This document shows, piece by piece, positions 40,242 to 47,947 of a stretch of 64,000 bases of DNA. Origin of the DNA: Dethiosulfovibrio faecalis. Its GTDB lineage: Bacteria > Synergistota > Synergistia > Synergistales > Dethiosulfovibrionaceae. How positions within the stretch are numbered: the stretch's first letter is position 1; each line of letters begins with the position of its first letter. Location: positions 124,001-188,000 of the forward strand of contig NZ_JAKGUE010000002.1 in NCBI RefSeq assembly GCF_021568795.1, read 5' to 3'. Below the pieces are notes generated by a model. The model did not search any database. It was given only the letters and a program-made list of their open reading frames with translations, and was not told the DNA's origin. The position numbers and the translations under genes are program-made.

Positions 40242-41263
40242 CGAGGCTTACAGCCAGCGAGTGTTACTCCGTGCTTGGGCTTCCTGCCGGGGCTCCCTGG
40301 TCGGAGGTCAAGTCGGCTTTTAGAAAGCTCGCCCGTCGTACTCACCCGGACGTAGGAAAAGGCGTAGAAGAGGGCGATTTCGAGCGGATCTCCGAGGCCT
40401 ACATGGTTCTCAGGGATATGTTCCGTTCCGAAGGGACCTTCAAAGAGGATCCGGCGGATAGAGGGAAGGCAGTGGATTTCAGGAAGTTTATGGATCCCCT
40501 GGTGAGGGCTTCTTCCTGGGTTTCGAGGACCGTCGGCGATATCTCCAGAAAAAGACGGGAAAAGAGGGAAAAAAAGGAACGCCTTATCAGGGAAGATCGG
40601 CTGAGGAGAGCTAAAAAGATAGATGACATACTATCAGGGACGGAGATCCAGATAGATTCGTTGCTCACCAGGGTCGACAGATCGGGGGGAGTATCGGAAA
40701 GACAGAGGTTGCTTAGAAGACTTAAGAGTGCCTTGCCCGAGGTCAGAGGACTGGCTCTCCAGGGGTTGAAGGACTCTCTGTCCTCTCAGGAGGTCCTGAC
40801 AGCACTGGAGGAGAGCATCTCCCTCTATGGCCTGGTCGAGGACGGTGTCGATGTTGTCGTCTCCATTTCCGATCCTATGAGTTCTCTGAGGCTGGCAATG
40901 GCGGCGGCTCCTCATTTTGGGGATATGACGTTGGGAACGGCGCGGAAATACCTTCGATGGCTGAGAGCTCTTCCCGGTGGCCCCGCGATATACGTTGGAC
41001 TTCAGGACCCGGTCTCCTCTCAGGTAGCTGGATTGCTCGTCTCTCACTGGCCGCAGGATCAGTCCTTTCTTTCTGAGTCTCGGGTGTCTTCGCTTTTGGA
41101 GAGGGATCAGGAGGATCTATTGATCCCCTTGCTCAGACAGCTATATCGGAGAGGGTGTCCCAGGGGGTTTCTGCCCCGAATAGAGGAAATTTCCCAAAAT
41201 TCCCCTTCTCCTGCGGTAAAAGCTTGGTCTCGTGCTATTGTATGTCGGAGCACAGTAGTATAA
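40238..41263 (+). CDS. J-domain protein with C-terminal helical-repeat region
   Basis: The 341-residue protein begins with a J-domain (TASECYSVLGLPAGAPWSEV, RKLARRTHPDVGKG with the essential HPD, ISEAYMVLRD). A highly charged helical linker follows at about residues 105-135 (KRREKREKKERLIREDRLRR). The rest (about residues 150-341) is alpha-helical with a HEAT-like look (LPEVRGLALQGLKDSL, DPMSSLRLAMAAAP). There are no Cys-rich zinc repeats or Gly/Phe region, so it is not a DnaJ paralogue of the usual type. The overlap with the divergent Hsp70 gene suggests they form a specialised pair. Confidence 0.85.
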   Translation: MTRLTASECYSVLGLPAGAPWSEVKSAFRKLARRTHPDVGKGVEEGDFERISEAYMVLRDMFRSEGTFKEDPADRGKAVDFRKFMDPLVRASSWVSRTVGDISRKRREKREKKERLIREDRLRRAKKIDDILSGTEIQIDSLLTRVDRSGGVSERQRLLRRLKSALPEVRGLALQGLKDSLSSQEVLTALEESISLYGLVEDGVDVVVSISDPMSSLRLAMAAAPHFGDMTLGTARKYLRWLRALPGGPAIYVGLQDPVSSQVAGLLVSHWPQDQSFLSESRVSSLLERDQEDLLIPLLRQLYRRGCPRGFLPRIEEISQNSPSPAVKAWSRAIVCRSTVV

Positions 41264-41325
41264 AATGATCTTTAGTTCTTTCGATCTGTTCGTTCGATCG
41301 ACGAGACGAGTCAGAGAGGCGAGAG

Positions 41326-41673
41326 GTGAGGTCTTTGGGTCATGATTGTCCCTTTTGTGCGATAGTAGCAGGAGAATCGAAGGCGGAGGTCGTCTGTGAA
41401 AACGATCGTTGTCTCGCTTTCTGGGATATATCCCCCCAAGCCCCCCGTCATGTCCTGATCGTTCCGAAGGAGCACGTGCCTTCTGTCGATCAAGTGGAGG
41501 ACCCGACCCTCTGGATTTCCATCATGGCTGCGGTCCGGGAAGTCGTTAACCGAATCTCTCCGGATTCAGGATACCGGCTCGTCGTCAATTGCGGCGAGGA
41601 TGCCGGTCAGACAGTCCCCCACCTTCACGTCCACCTGCTGTCTGGTCGTCCAATGGGATGGCCTCCGGGATAG
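41326..41673 (+). CDS. HIT (histidine triad) family hydrolase
   Basis: HIT proteins hydrolyse AMP-lysine or other nucleoside phosphoramidates. GTG 41326 follows GAGAGG; a TTG at 41335 is an alternative. The 115-residue product has the family start [20 protein letters not shown], the middle [12 protein letters not shown], and the catalytic H-x-H-x-H triad in [17 protein letters not shown]-like element at 41259 lies upstream at the end of the J-protein gene. The next gene, rpsU, starts about 30 bases later and is likely in the same transcript. Confidence 0.94.
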   Translation: MRSLGHDCPFCAIVAGESKAEVVCENDRCLAFWDISPQAPRHVLIVPKEHVPSVDQVEDPTLWISIMAAVREVVNRISPDSGYRLVVNCGEDAGQTVPHLHVHLLSGRPMGWPPG

Positions 41674-41704
41674 GCGTCGGTGGAGAAGAAAGGAGGGAAC
41701 GGAT

Positions 41705-41884
41705 ATGACGACGATTGTACGACGTGACAACGAGTCCCTTGAGGACGCCCTCAGGCGGTTTAAGAGGGACGTCTCCAAGACGGGAGTCCTTAGGGAGGCT
41801 CGCCAGAGGGAGCATTACGAAAAACCCAGCGAGGCCAAGAAGCGTAAGCGCCAGGAATTGGCCAAGAAACGCCGTAGAAAGTAA
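41705..41884 (+). CDS. rpsU: Small ribosomal subunit protein bS21
   Basis: S21 helps mRNA engagement in 30S initiation. The frame is open upstream, but ATG 41705 (with AGGAGG about 13 bases upstream and GGAACGG nearer) gives the normal 59 residues: [20 protein letters not shown] and a very basic tail ending KKRRRK. It is followed by a strong terminator. Confidence 0.96.
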   Translation: MTTIVRRDNESLEDALRRFKRDVSKTGVLREARQREHYEKPSEAKKRKRQELAKKRRRK

Positions 41885-41892
41885 GAATCGCC

Positions 41893-41926
41893 AGAGGGCC
41901 CGGAGATCCTTTCCGGGCCCTCTTTT
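41893..41926 (+). terminator. Terminator between rpsU and nrdR
   Basis: A 12-bp stem AGAGGGCCCGGA / TCCGGGCCCTCT and TTTT. The nrdR ribosome site follows directly, so some read-through must occur or nrdR has a promoter I cannot see. Confidence 0.92.
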
Positions 41927-41941
41927 CGAGGAGGAATGACC

Positions 41942-42409
41942 GTGAGATGTCCTAAATGCAAGGCTTCGGAGACCAGGGTTATAGAGACCAGGACCGCCGA
42001 CGAAGGGCGTATCGTGAGGCGCAGAAGAGAATGTCCTCAGTGTTCCTCCAGGTTTACCACCTACGAGAGAGTCGAGGAGAAAAAGGTCATATGGATCTCC
42101 AAAAAAGACGGTCGTAGGGAGGCCTTCGACAGGGAGAAGATCTTTCGCGGAGTGAGGAAAGCCTGCGAGAAGCGCTCGATTTCCCTGGAAAAAATGGAGG
42201 AGGTCGTCTGCAAGGTGGAGGACGGGCTTTTGGCCGCCGGAGCCGGCGAGATACCTAGTTCAATAATCGGAGAACTTGTCATGGAGGAGCTGGCCGAACT
42301 TGATAAGGTCGCTTACGTCCGTTTCGCCTCGGTCTACAGGGAATTCTCAGACTTGGCCAGTTTTCAGAGGGAGATATCCGATATTCTGGATAGGAAGCGA
42401 AATATATAA
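41942..42409 (+). CDS. nrdR: Transcriptional repressor NrdR
   Basis: NrdR senses ATP/dATP and represses ribonucleotide reductase genes. I chose GTG 41942, 7 bases after GAGGAGG, because NrdR proteins start with the zinc ribbon (RCPKCKASETRVIETR, then RRECPQCSSRFTTYERVE); the in-frame ATG 41936 is too close to the Shine-Dalgarno. The 155-residue product has the ATP-cone domain (KKDGRREAFDREKIFRG) and typical C-terminus. It is followed by a terminator. No ribonucleotide reductase gene or clear NrdR box is in this window. Confidence 0.96.
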   Translation: MRCPKCKASETRVIETRTADEGRIVRRRRECPQCSSRFTTYERVEEKKVIWISKKDGRREAFDREKIFRGVRKACEKRSISLEKMEEVVCKVEDGLLAAGAGEIPSSIIGELVMEELAELDKVAYVRFASVYREFSDLASFQREISDILDRKRNI

Positions 42410-42436
42410 TATTAGATGTGTCTCTAAAAACTTCAG

Positions 42437-42468
42437 ACCCCCGATCTTTAAACTAGATCGGGGGTTTT
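42437..42468 (+). terminator. Terminator after nrdR
   Basis: An 11-bp stem ACCCCCGATCT / AGATCGGGGGT followed by TTTGTTTTTG. Confidence 0.92.
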
Positions 42469-42495
42469 GTTTTTGTAGGGCTCCTAGTATATAAT
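42467..42495 (+). promoter_or_regulatory. Sigma-70 promoter of the liv operon
   Basis: TTGTTT, 17-base spacer, TATAAT, immediately after the nrdR terminator and about 45 bases before livJ. Confidence 0.7.
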
Positions 42496-42542
42496 AGATT
42501 CGTACTGTTCACACAATATCTCAGTAGGGAGGGACTTCTAAG

Positions 42543-43685
42543 TTGAAAGCACTCAAGGTTTTTTCAGCGGTATTGTTGGTCTTCATCCTTGTAGGGTCCG
42601 CCTTCGCTGCGGACGAAATCCGCATAGGTGTCTACGAGCCCATGACGGGACAGAACGCCTTCGGCGGTCAATTGACCGTAGAGGGTATCAAGCTGGCCCA
42701 CGAGCAGGCTCCAGAGGTTCTCGGGCGTCCTGTCAAGTTATTCATAGTGGATAACAAGTCCGATAAGGTCGAGGCGGCCAATGCTGTCAAGCGACTTATC
42801 GACAAGGAGAAGGTCGTCGCCATAATAGGGAGCTACGGTTCTTCCCTATCCATGGCGGGAGGAGAGGTCGCGGAGAAGTCCGGAATCCCCTGCATCACCG
42901 ACTCCGCCACCAACCCCCTAGTGACTCAGGGCAAGAAATATTATTTCCGTATGTGTTTTATCGATCCCTACCAGGGAGCCGCCGCGGCCACCTACGCCTA
43001 TAACGATCTCGAGGCCAGAAACGCCGCCTTGCTTCTGGACGTAGCCCAGGACTACTCGGTAGGACTCGGGAACTTTTTCAAGAAGGCTTTCGTCAAGATG
43101 GGTGGAAATATAGCCGGAACCTACAAGTATCAGTCCGGTGACCAGGATTTCACGGCCCAGTTGACCGATGCCATTTCCAAAGGAGCCGACTTCCTCTACA
43201 TTCCCTCCTACTTCGCCGAGGGGGCCATCATCATGAAGCAGGCCAGGGAGCTTGGAGCCGGCTTCTACATCATGGGCGGAGACGCTATGGACAATCCCGA
43301 TCTGGTCAAGATCGGCGGAGACGCCGCCGAGGGATTCTCCTACACCACCTTCCCCTATGCCCCCGAGATGCCCGACATGACCAAAGAGGCCGAGACCTTC
43401 ACCAAGCTCTGGAGGGAGAAGTACGCCGGAACCGACATGGCCGAGCCCAACGCCAACTCGGCTCTTGGATATGATTGCTATATGTTCGTCATAGACGCCA
43501 TCAAGAGGGCGAACAGTGCCGATCCCGAGAAGATCACCGAGGCTTTCGCCAGTGCCAAGAACTGGCCCGGAGTTACCGGATCCACCACGATCAACGAGAC
43601 CCACGACGCGGAGAAACCTGTCGGAATTAAGGTCATCGTGAGTGGAGCTCAGGTCTACACCGCTTCCGTTCAGCCGGAGATGTAG
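42543..43685 (+). CDS. livJ: Branched-chain amino acid ABC transporter substrate-binding protein
   Basis: The periplasmic receptor of a LIV-I type importer. The TTG start follows GGGAGGG. The 380-residue protein has a signal peptide (KVFSAVLLVFILVGSAFA, no lipobox) and the Leu/Ile/Val-binding fold: IRIGVYEPMTGQNAFGGQ, the hinge and substrate segment IGSYGSSLSMAGGEVAEKSGIPC. The ligand may be Leu/Ile/Val or another amino acid. A partial terminator follows before livH, which would give this receptor more mRNA than the membrane parts. Confidence 0.95.
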   Translation: MKALKVFSAVLLVFILVGSAFAADEIRIGVYEPMTGQNAFGGQLTVEGIKLAHEQAPEVLGRPVKLFIVDNKSDKVEAANAVKRLIDKEKVVAIIGSYGSSLSMAGGEVAEKSGIPCITDSATNPLVTQGKKYYFRMCFIDPYQGAAAATYAYNDLEARNAALLLDVAQDYSVGLGNFFKKAFVKMGGNIAGTYKYQSGDQDFTAQLTDAISKGADFLYIPSYFAEGAIIMKQARELGAGFYIMGGDAMDNPDLVKIGGDAAEGFSYTTFPYAPEMPDMTKEAETFTKLWREKYAGTDMAEPNANSALGYDCYMFVIDAIKRANSADPEKITEAFASAKNWPGVTGSTTINETHDAEKPVGIKVIVSGAQVYTASVQPEM

Positions 43686-43706
43686 TCTCCGTTAGATAAA
43701 GACCCA

Positions 43707-43734
43707 GGGGGGAGCCCAGTCTCCCCCCTTTTTT
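43707..43734 (+). terminator. Intra-operon terminator (attenuator) between livJ and livH
   Basis: An 8-bp GC stem GGGGGGAG / CTCCCCCC with a 6-base loop and TTTTTT. Placed after the receptor gene, it fits partial termination that raises receptor expression relative to the permease genes. Confidence 0.88.
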
Positions 43735-43748
43735 CGGGGGGTGCCTAG

Positions 43749-44642
43749 ATGACAGGTCAGATGTTCGTTCAACACTTCTTCAACGCCCTTACCCTAGGGA
43801 GTCTTTATGCCCTTATAGCCATAGGATATACCATGGTCTACGGCATATTGAGATTGATCAACTTCGCCCACGGCGAGATATTCATGCTGGGGGCCTACTT
43901 TATCTTTTTCGCCGGTTCGCTTTTTAACCTACCTTGGGCTGTCGGTGCGGTTATATCCATCGTTTTATGTGCTCTCTGTGGAATTATGGTCGACAAGGTG
44001 GCCTACAAGCCCCTCAGGGACGCTCCAAGAATCTCCGCTCTGATAAGTTCCATCGGGATGTCGTTTCTGATACAGAATCTGGCTATAGTGGTGTTCTCCG
44101 GAATTCCAAGACCGGTGGTCCGGCCGGATTTCTTCGTCAAGATCGTGGTGATTAAGGGAGTACGGATACTTCCTCTCGCCGTGATCGTCCCCGTGGTTTG
44201 CTTCGTCCTGGTGCTGGGGCTTCTTTTTATCGTCTACAAGACAAAACCGGGATTGGCGATGAGGGCTATCTCTAAGGATATCGAGACGACCAGACTGATG
44301 GGTGTGTCGGTCAACCGGATAATAGCCTTGACCTTCGGGCTCGGTTCCGCTCTTGCCGCCGCATCGGGGATAATGTGGGCTCTCAGATACCCTCAGATAC
44401 AGCCTCTAATGGGCTTCATGCCCGGAATAAAGGCCTTTATCGCCGCCGTCGTGGGAGGAATCGGGTCCATCCAGGGCGCGGTCATAGGAGGTCTGATACT
44501 CGGTTTCGTGGAGATCATGACAGTGGCCTTTTTCCCTGAGCTGTCGGGATTCAAGGATGCCTTCGCCTTTATTCTTTTGATCGTTATCCTGCTGGCCAAG
44601 CCCACCGGGCTGATGGGTGAGAAGATCGAGGAGAAAGTATGA
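43749..44642 (+). CDS. livH: Branched-chain amino acid ABC transporter permease LivH
   Basis: One of two membrane subunits. The 297-residue protein has about eight helices and the LivH signatures LGSLYALIAIGYTMVYGIL, INFAHGEIFMLGAY and AVVGGIGSIQGAVIGGL. The ATG lies just after the attenuator. It overlaps livM by 4 bases, so the two permeases are coupled. Confidence 0.95.
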   Translation: MTGQMFVQHFFNALTLGSLYALIAIGYTMVYGILRLINFAHGEIFMLGAYFIFFAGSLFNLPWAVGAVISIVLCALCGIMVDKVAYKPLRDAPRISALISSIGMSFLIQNLAIVVFSGIPRPVVRPDFFVKIVVIKGVRILPLAVIVPVVCFVLVLGLLFIVYKTKPGLAMRAISKDIETTRLMGVSVNRIIALTFGLGSALAAASGIMWALRYPQIQPLMGFMPGIKAFIAAVVGGIGSIQGAVIGGLILGFVEIMTVAFFPELSGFKDAFAFILLIVILLAKPTGLMGEKIEEKV

Positions 44643-45691
44643 TGGAGAGCAAAAAGACGAAAAAACTATTCCTCAACGCGTTGCTTCTCGTGGCGGTGGT
44701 CGGCCTCTTGTGGTGGGCACCGGAGAACCTGGACGGATATAAGATACAGATACTCAACCTCATAGCCATTTATTCCATACTTGGGCTGAGCCTCAACCTG
44801 ATATACGGCTTCACAGGGATGTTCTCGCTGGGAACCGCGGGGTTCATGTGTATCGGCGCTTACGTGTCTTCCTTGTTGATTCTCCCGGAGATGCAGAAGG
44901 ACATGATCTTCATCCTGGAGCCTTTGAACCCGATTCTGTACGGGGCTCACGCTCCCTTCGTAGTGGCGGTGTTAGCCGGAGGAGTCGCGGCAGCCATCGC
45001 GGGACTGGTAATTGGCATACCGGTCCTTCGTCTGGGAGGAGACTACCTGGGCATAGCGACCCTTGGATTCGCCGAGATAATCCGGGTGGTGGCCAACAAC
45101 ATTCCGACCATCACCAACGGGGCTCTCGGGCTGAAGGGGATACCGGCCTACGCGAACCTTTGGTGGAACTACGGCTGGATGTTCTTCACCCTGTACGTCA
45201 TGTATCGTTTGGTCAACAGCAATTTCGGCAACGCCCTCAAGGCCATAAGGGACGACGAGTTGGCCGCCAAGGCCATGGGTATAAACACCTTTCGCTACAG
45301 GGTCATCTCTTTCACCGTAGGGTCCTTTTTCGCCGGAATTGGCGGAGCCCTCATGGCCAGTTTGTTGACCACCATAGACCCCAAGATGTTCATGGTCATA
45401 ATGACCTACAACGTTCTGATGGTCGTGGTCGCAGGTGGACTTGGCTCTCTTTCCGGCAGCGTCATAGGAGCGGTGGTCGTGACGGTTCTGCTCGAGTGGC
45501 TCCGGTTCGTCGAGAACCCCATAACCCTCGGTAGTTTCGAGATTCCCGGTGTTCCCGGGATGAGAATGGTCATATTTGCCCTGTCCCTTATAATGATAAT
45601 CCTCTACAGACCGGAAGGGGTCATGGGTACCAAGGAACTCAGCTGGGACGGGCTTTTCGGCCTCGGGAAAGGAGGCAAAGACCATGAGTGA
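44639..45691 (+). CDS. livM: Branched-chain amino acid ABC transporter permease LivM
   Basis: The second membrane subunit. The 350-residue product starts with two adjacent ATG codons (44639 or 44642), has about ten helices, and carries LNLIYGFTGMFSLGTAGFMCIGAY, LRLGGDYLGIATLGFAEIIR, the EAA-like cytoplasmic loop KAIRDDELAAKAMGIN and GGLGSLSGSVIGAVVV. It overlaps livG by 8 bases. Confidence 0.95.
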   Translation: MMESKKTKKLFLNALLLVAVVGLLWWAPENLDGYKIQILNLIAIYSILGLSLNLIYGFTGMFSLGTAGFMCIGAYVSSLLILPEMQKDMIFILEPLNPILYGAHAPFVVAVLAGGVAAAIAGLVIGIPVLRLGGDYLGIATLGFAEIIRVVANNIPTITNGALGLKGIPAYANLWWNYGWMFFTLYVMYRLVNSNFGNALKAIRDDELAAKAMGINTFRYRVISFTVGSFFAGIGGALMASLLTTIDPKMFMVIMTYNVLMVVVAGGLGSLSGSVIGAVVVTVLLEWLRFVENPITLGSFEIPGVPGMRMVIFALSLIMIILYRPEGVMGTKELSWDGLFGLGKGGKDHE

Positions 45692-46472
45692 TCGCGAGAT
45701 AGTGCTTGATGCCAAAAACCTCACCATGAGGTTCGGAGGGGTAACGGCGGTCAGCGATTTCAGCATGGCGATCCAGAAGAATCGCATAGTCGGGTTAATA
45801 GGTCCCAACGGAGCCGGTAAGACCACCTCCTTCAACATGATTACCGGTTACTATAGGCCTACCGAGGGCAGCGTCCTTTTCGAGGGAGAGGATATCACCG
45901 GAACCCGTCCTCACGAGGTCTGTCGTCTGGGAATAGCCAGGACCTTCCAGAACATAAGGCTCTTCAAGAACGAGACGGTTCTTCAGAACGTGATGATAGG
46001 GGCCCATCTGAGACAGAAGAGCCGTTGGTGGCAGGCTCCTCTAAATTTGCCCTCCTTCAACAGGGAGGAGCGCCAGATAAGGGATAAATCGATGGAGTTT
46101 CTCGAGAGGGTCGATCTACATAAGGTCGCCGACGAGAGGTCCGACTCCCTGCCCTACGGCCAACAGAGACGGCTGGAGATCGCCAGAGCTCTTGCGACGG
46201 AGCCCCGCTTTCTGCTCCTCGACGAGCCTGCGGCGGGGATGAATCCCGAGGAGTCTCAGGTTCTGATGAACTTCGTAAGGAGGCTCAGGGACGAATTCGA
46301 CCTTACCATACTTCTGATAGAGCACGACATGAAGGTGGTCATGGGAGTCTGTGAGCATATCTGGGTTCTGGACTACGGCAAGCTTATAGCCGAGGGCAAC
46401 CCGGCGGAGATCCAGGGTAACCCGAGGGTCATAGAGGCCTATCTTGGAGAGGAGTACCTCGCCGATGCTTAA
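45684..46472 (+). CDS. livG: Branched-chain amino acid ABC transporter ATPase LivG
   Basis: The first ATPase of the transporter. The 262-residue protein has Walker A GPNGAGKTT, the Q-loop in RTFQNIRLFKNE, signature LPYGQQRRLEIARA (the degenerate form typical of LivG), Walker B FLLLDEPAAGMNP and the switch His in LLIEHDM. Overlap with livM and livF keeps the stoichiometry coupled. Confidence 0.95.
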   Translation: MSDREIVLDAKNLTMRFGGVTAVSDFSMAIQKNRIVGLIGPNGAGKTTSFNMITGYYRPTEGSVLFEGEDITGTRPHEVCRLGIARTFQNIRLFKNETVLQNVMIGAHLRQKSRWWQAPLNLPSFNREERQIRDKSMEFLERVDLHKVADERSDSLPYGQQRRLEIARALATEPRFLLLDEPAAGMNPEESQVLMNFVRRLRDEFDLTILLIEHDMKVVMGVCEHIWVLDYGKLIAEGNPAEIQGNPRVIEAYLGEEYLADA

Positions 46473-47178
46473 GATAAAGAATCTCAACGTCCATTACGGA
46501 GGGATCCACGCAGTCAAGGACGTCTCCATACACGTCCCGGAGGGCAAGATAGTAACCCTCATAGGGGCCAACGGAGCTGGTAAAAGCAGCACCATTAGGG
46601 CCATATCGGGACTTCTGAAACAGACGTCCGGCGAGGTCGTCTACAATGGGGCCGGCAACGTGAATCTGCTCAAAAAGACCCCGGAGGAGGTAGTCAGAGC
46701 CGGAGTGGTGATGTGTCCCGAGGGAAGGCGTATTCTGCCTCACCTTACGGTGGAGGAGAACCTTCACCTAGGAGCCTATATAAGGACCGATAAAGACGGT
46801 GTGGAAAAGGACATAGAATGGGTTTACGAGCTTTTCCCCAGGCTGAAGGAGAGATCCTGGCAGAAGGGAGGTACCCTCTCAGGAGGTGAACAGCAGATGT
46901 TGGCGGTCGGAAGGGCTTTGATGAGTCGGCCCAACGTGATAATGTTGGACGAGCCCTCTCTGGGACTTGCTCCCCTCTTGGTCAAGGAGGTCTTCGAAAT
47001 CATCGAGGAGATAAATGCCCAAGGGAAGACCGTGCTTCTGGTGGAGCAGAACGCTTTCGCTGCTCTTAAGATAGCTCATTACGCCTACGTCCTGGAGGTA
47101 GGCGCAGTCTCTCTTGAGGGGCCAGGGCAGGAGCTTCTGGCCGACCCGAGGGTCAAGGAGGCCTATCTGGGAGGTTAA
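46465..47178 (+). CDS. livF: Branched-chain amino acid ABC transporter ATPase LivF
   Basis: The second ATPase. I chose ATG 46465, which overlaps the livG end; an upstream TTG (46444) would add seven residues. The 237-residue product shows Walker A GANGAGKSS, LSGGEQQMLAVGRALMSRP, Walker B IMLDEPSLGLAP and LLVEQNAF (Gln in place of the switch His, as usual for LivF). It closes the operon at a very strong terminator. Confidence 0.95.
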   Translation: MLKIKNLNVHYGGIHAVKDVSIHVPEGKIVTLIGANGAGKSSTIRAISGLLKQTSGEVVYNGAGNVNLLKKTPEEVVRAGVVMCPEGRRILPHLTVEENLHLGAYIRTDKDGVEKDIEWVYELFPRLKERSWQKGGTLSGGEQQMLAVGRALMSRPNVIMLDEPSLGLAPLLVKEVFEIIEEINAQGKTVLLVEQNAFAALKIAHYAYVLEVGAVSLEGPGQELLADPRVKEAYLGG

Positions 47179-47201
47179 GAGTTATCTTCTAATTTATAAG
47201 A

Positions 47202-47242
47202 TAAAGCAGAAAGCCGGGGGATTCCCCCGGCTTTCTGCTTTA
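47202..47242 (+). terminator. Terminator of the liv operon
   Basis: A 19-bp perfect stem starting TAAAGCAGAAAGCCGGGGG with a 3-base loop; the T-run is interrupted (TTTATA), but stem strength is exceptional. Confidence 0.92.
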
Positions 47243-47350
47243 TACCCTCGGCTAGGTCCGTTCACCCCCTTTGCGTATGTACAGTCTCGTCTTTTGTGTC
47301 ATAATATACGGGCCCTTTTGGGGCTCACCACTTATTAAGGAGGCAGTTCT

Positions 47351-47923
47351 ATGTCCTCGTCTTTGAACGTCCCTAACCTTTTGAGCCTGTCCAGGATCTT
47401 TCTGGCTCCGTTGGTGGTATTCCTTCTCACTGTGAGGATCGACCTCGACATACCTTATCTGGTAAACCTCGGACTTAACATAACCTACGGGGATATCTTT
47501 GCCGGAATCGTCTTCATAATAGCCGCTCTCACCGATACCGCCGACGGCTACATAGCCAGGAAAAAGGGGATAGTGACCAACTTCGGAAAGTTTATAGATC
47601 CTCTGTCCGACAAGGTCCTGGTCGTGGCGGCCCTGATCTCACTGGTTGAACTCGGGCGGCTTCCTGCCTGGATGGTCGTGGTGATAGTCTCCAGGGATTT
47701 TGTCGTAAGCGGTCTGAGGATGGTAGCGGCGGTGGAGGGAGTCGTGATCGCCGCCTCCTGGGCCGGAAAGGCCAAGACGGTAGTGCAGATCGTAGCGATA
47801 AGCATGATGATATTCAACGTTCCCTTCGCTTTTCCTGCCATGTGGTTGGCCCTCGTGCTGACCGTATGGTCCGGTGCCGTGTATCTCGCTAACGGATGGG
47901 AACTTATAGTCGATATCGACTGA
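47351..47923 (+). CDS. pgsA: CDP-diacylglycerol-glycerol-3-phosphate 3-phosphatidyltransferase
   Basis: PgsA makes phosphatidylglycerol phosphate, the precursor of phosphatidylglycerol. The ATG follows AAGGAGGCAG. The 190-residue membrane protein has the CDP-alcohol phosphotransferase motif DTADGYIARKKGIVTNFGKF with IDPLSDK (the D-x2-DG-x2-AR-x8-G-x3-D-x3-D pattern) and about five membrane helices. It precedes secA by 24 bases. Confidence 0.93.
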   Translation: MSSSLNVPNLLSLSRIFLAPLVVFLLTVRIDLDIPYLVNLGLNITYGDIFAGIVFIIAALTDTADGYIARKKGIVTNFGKFIDPLSDKVLVVAALISLVELGRLPAWMVVVIVSRDFVVSGLRMVAAVEGVVIAASWAGKAKTVVQIVAISMMIFNVPFAFPAMWLALVLTVWSGAVYLANGWELIVDID

Positions 47924-47947
47924 TATTATTGGATTGAGGTGGATGTA

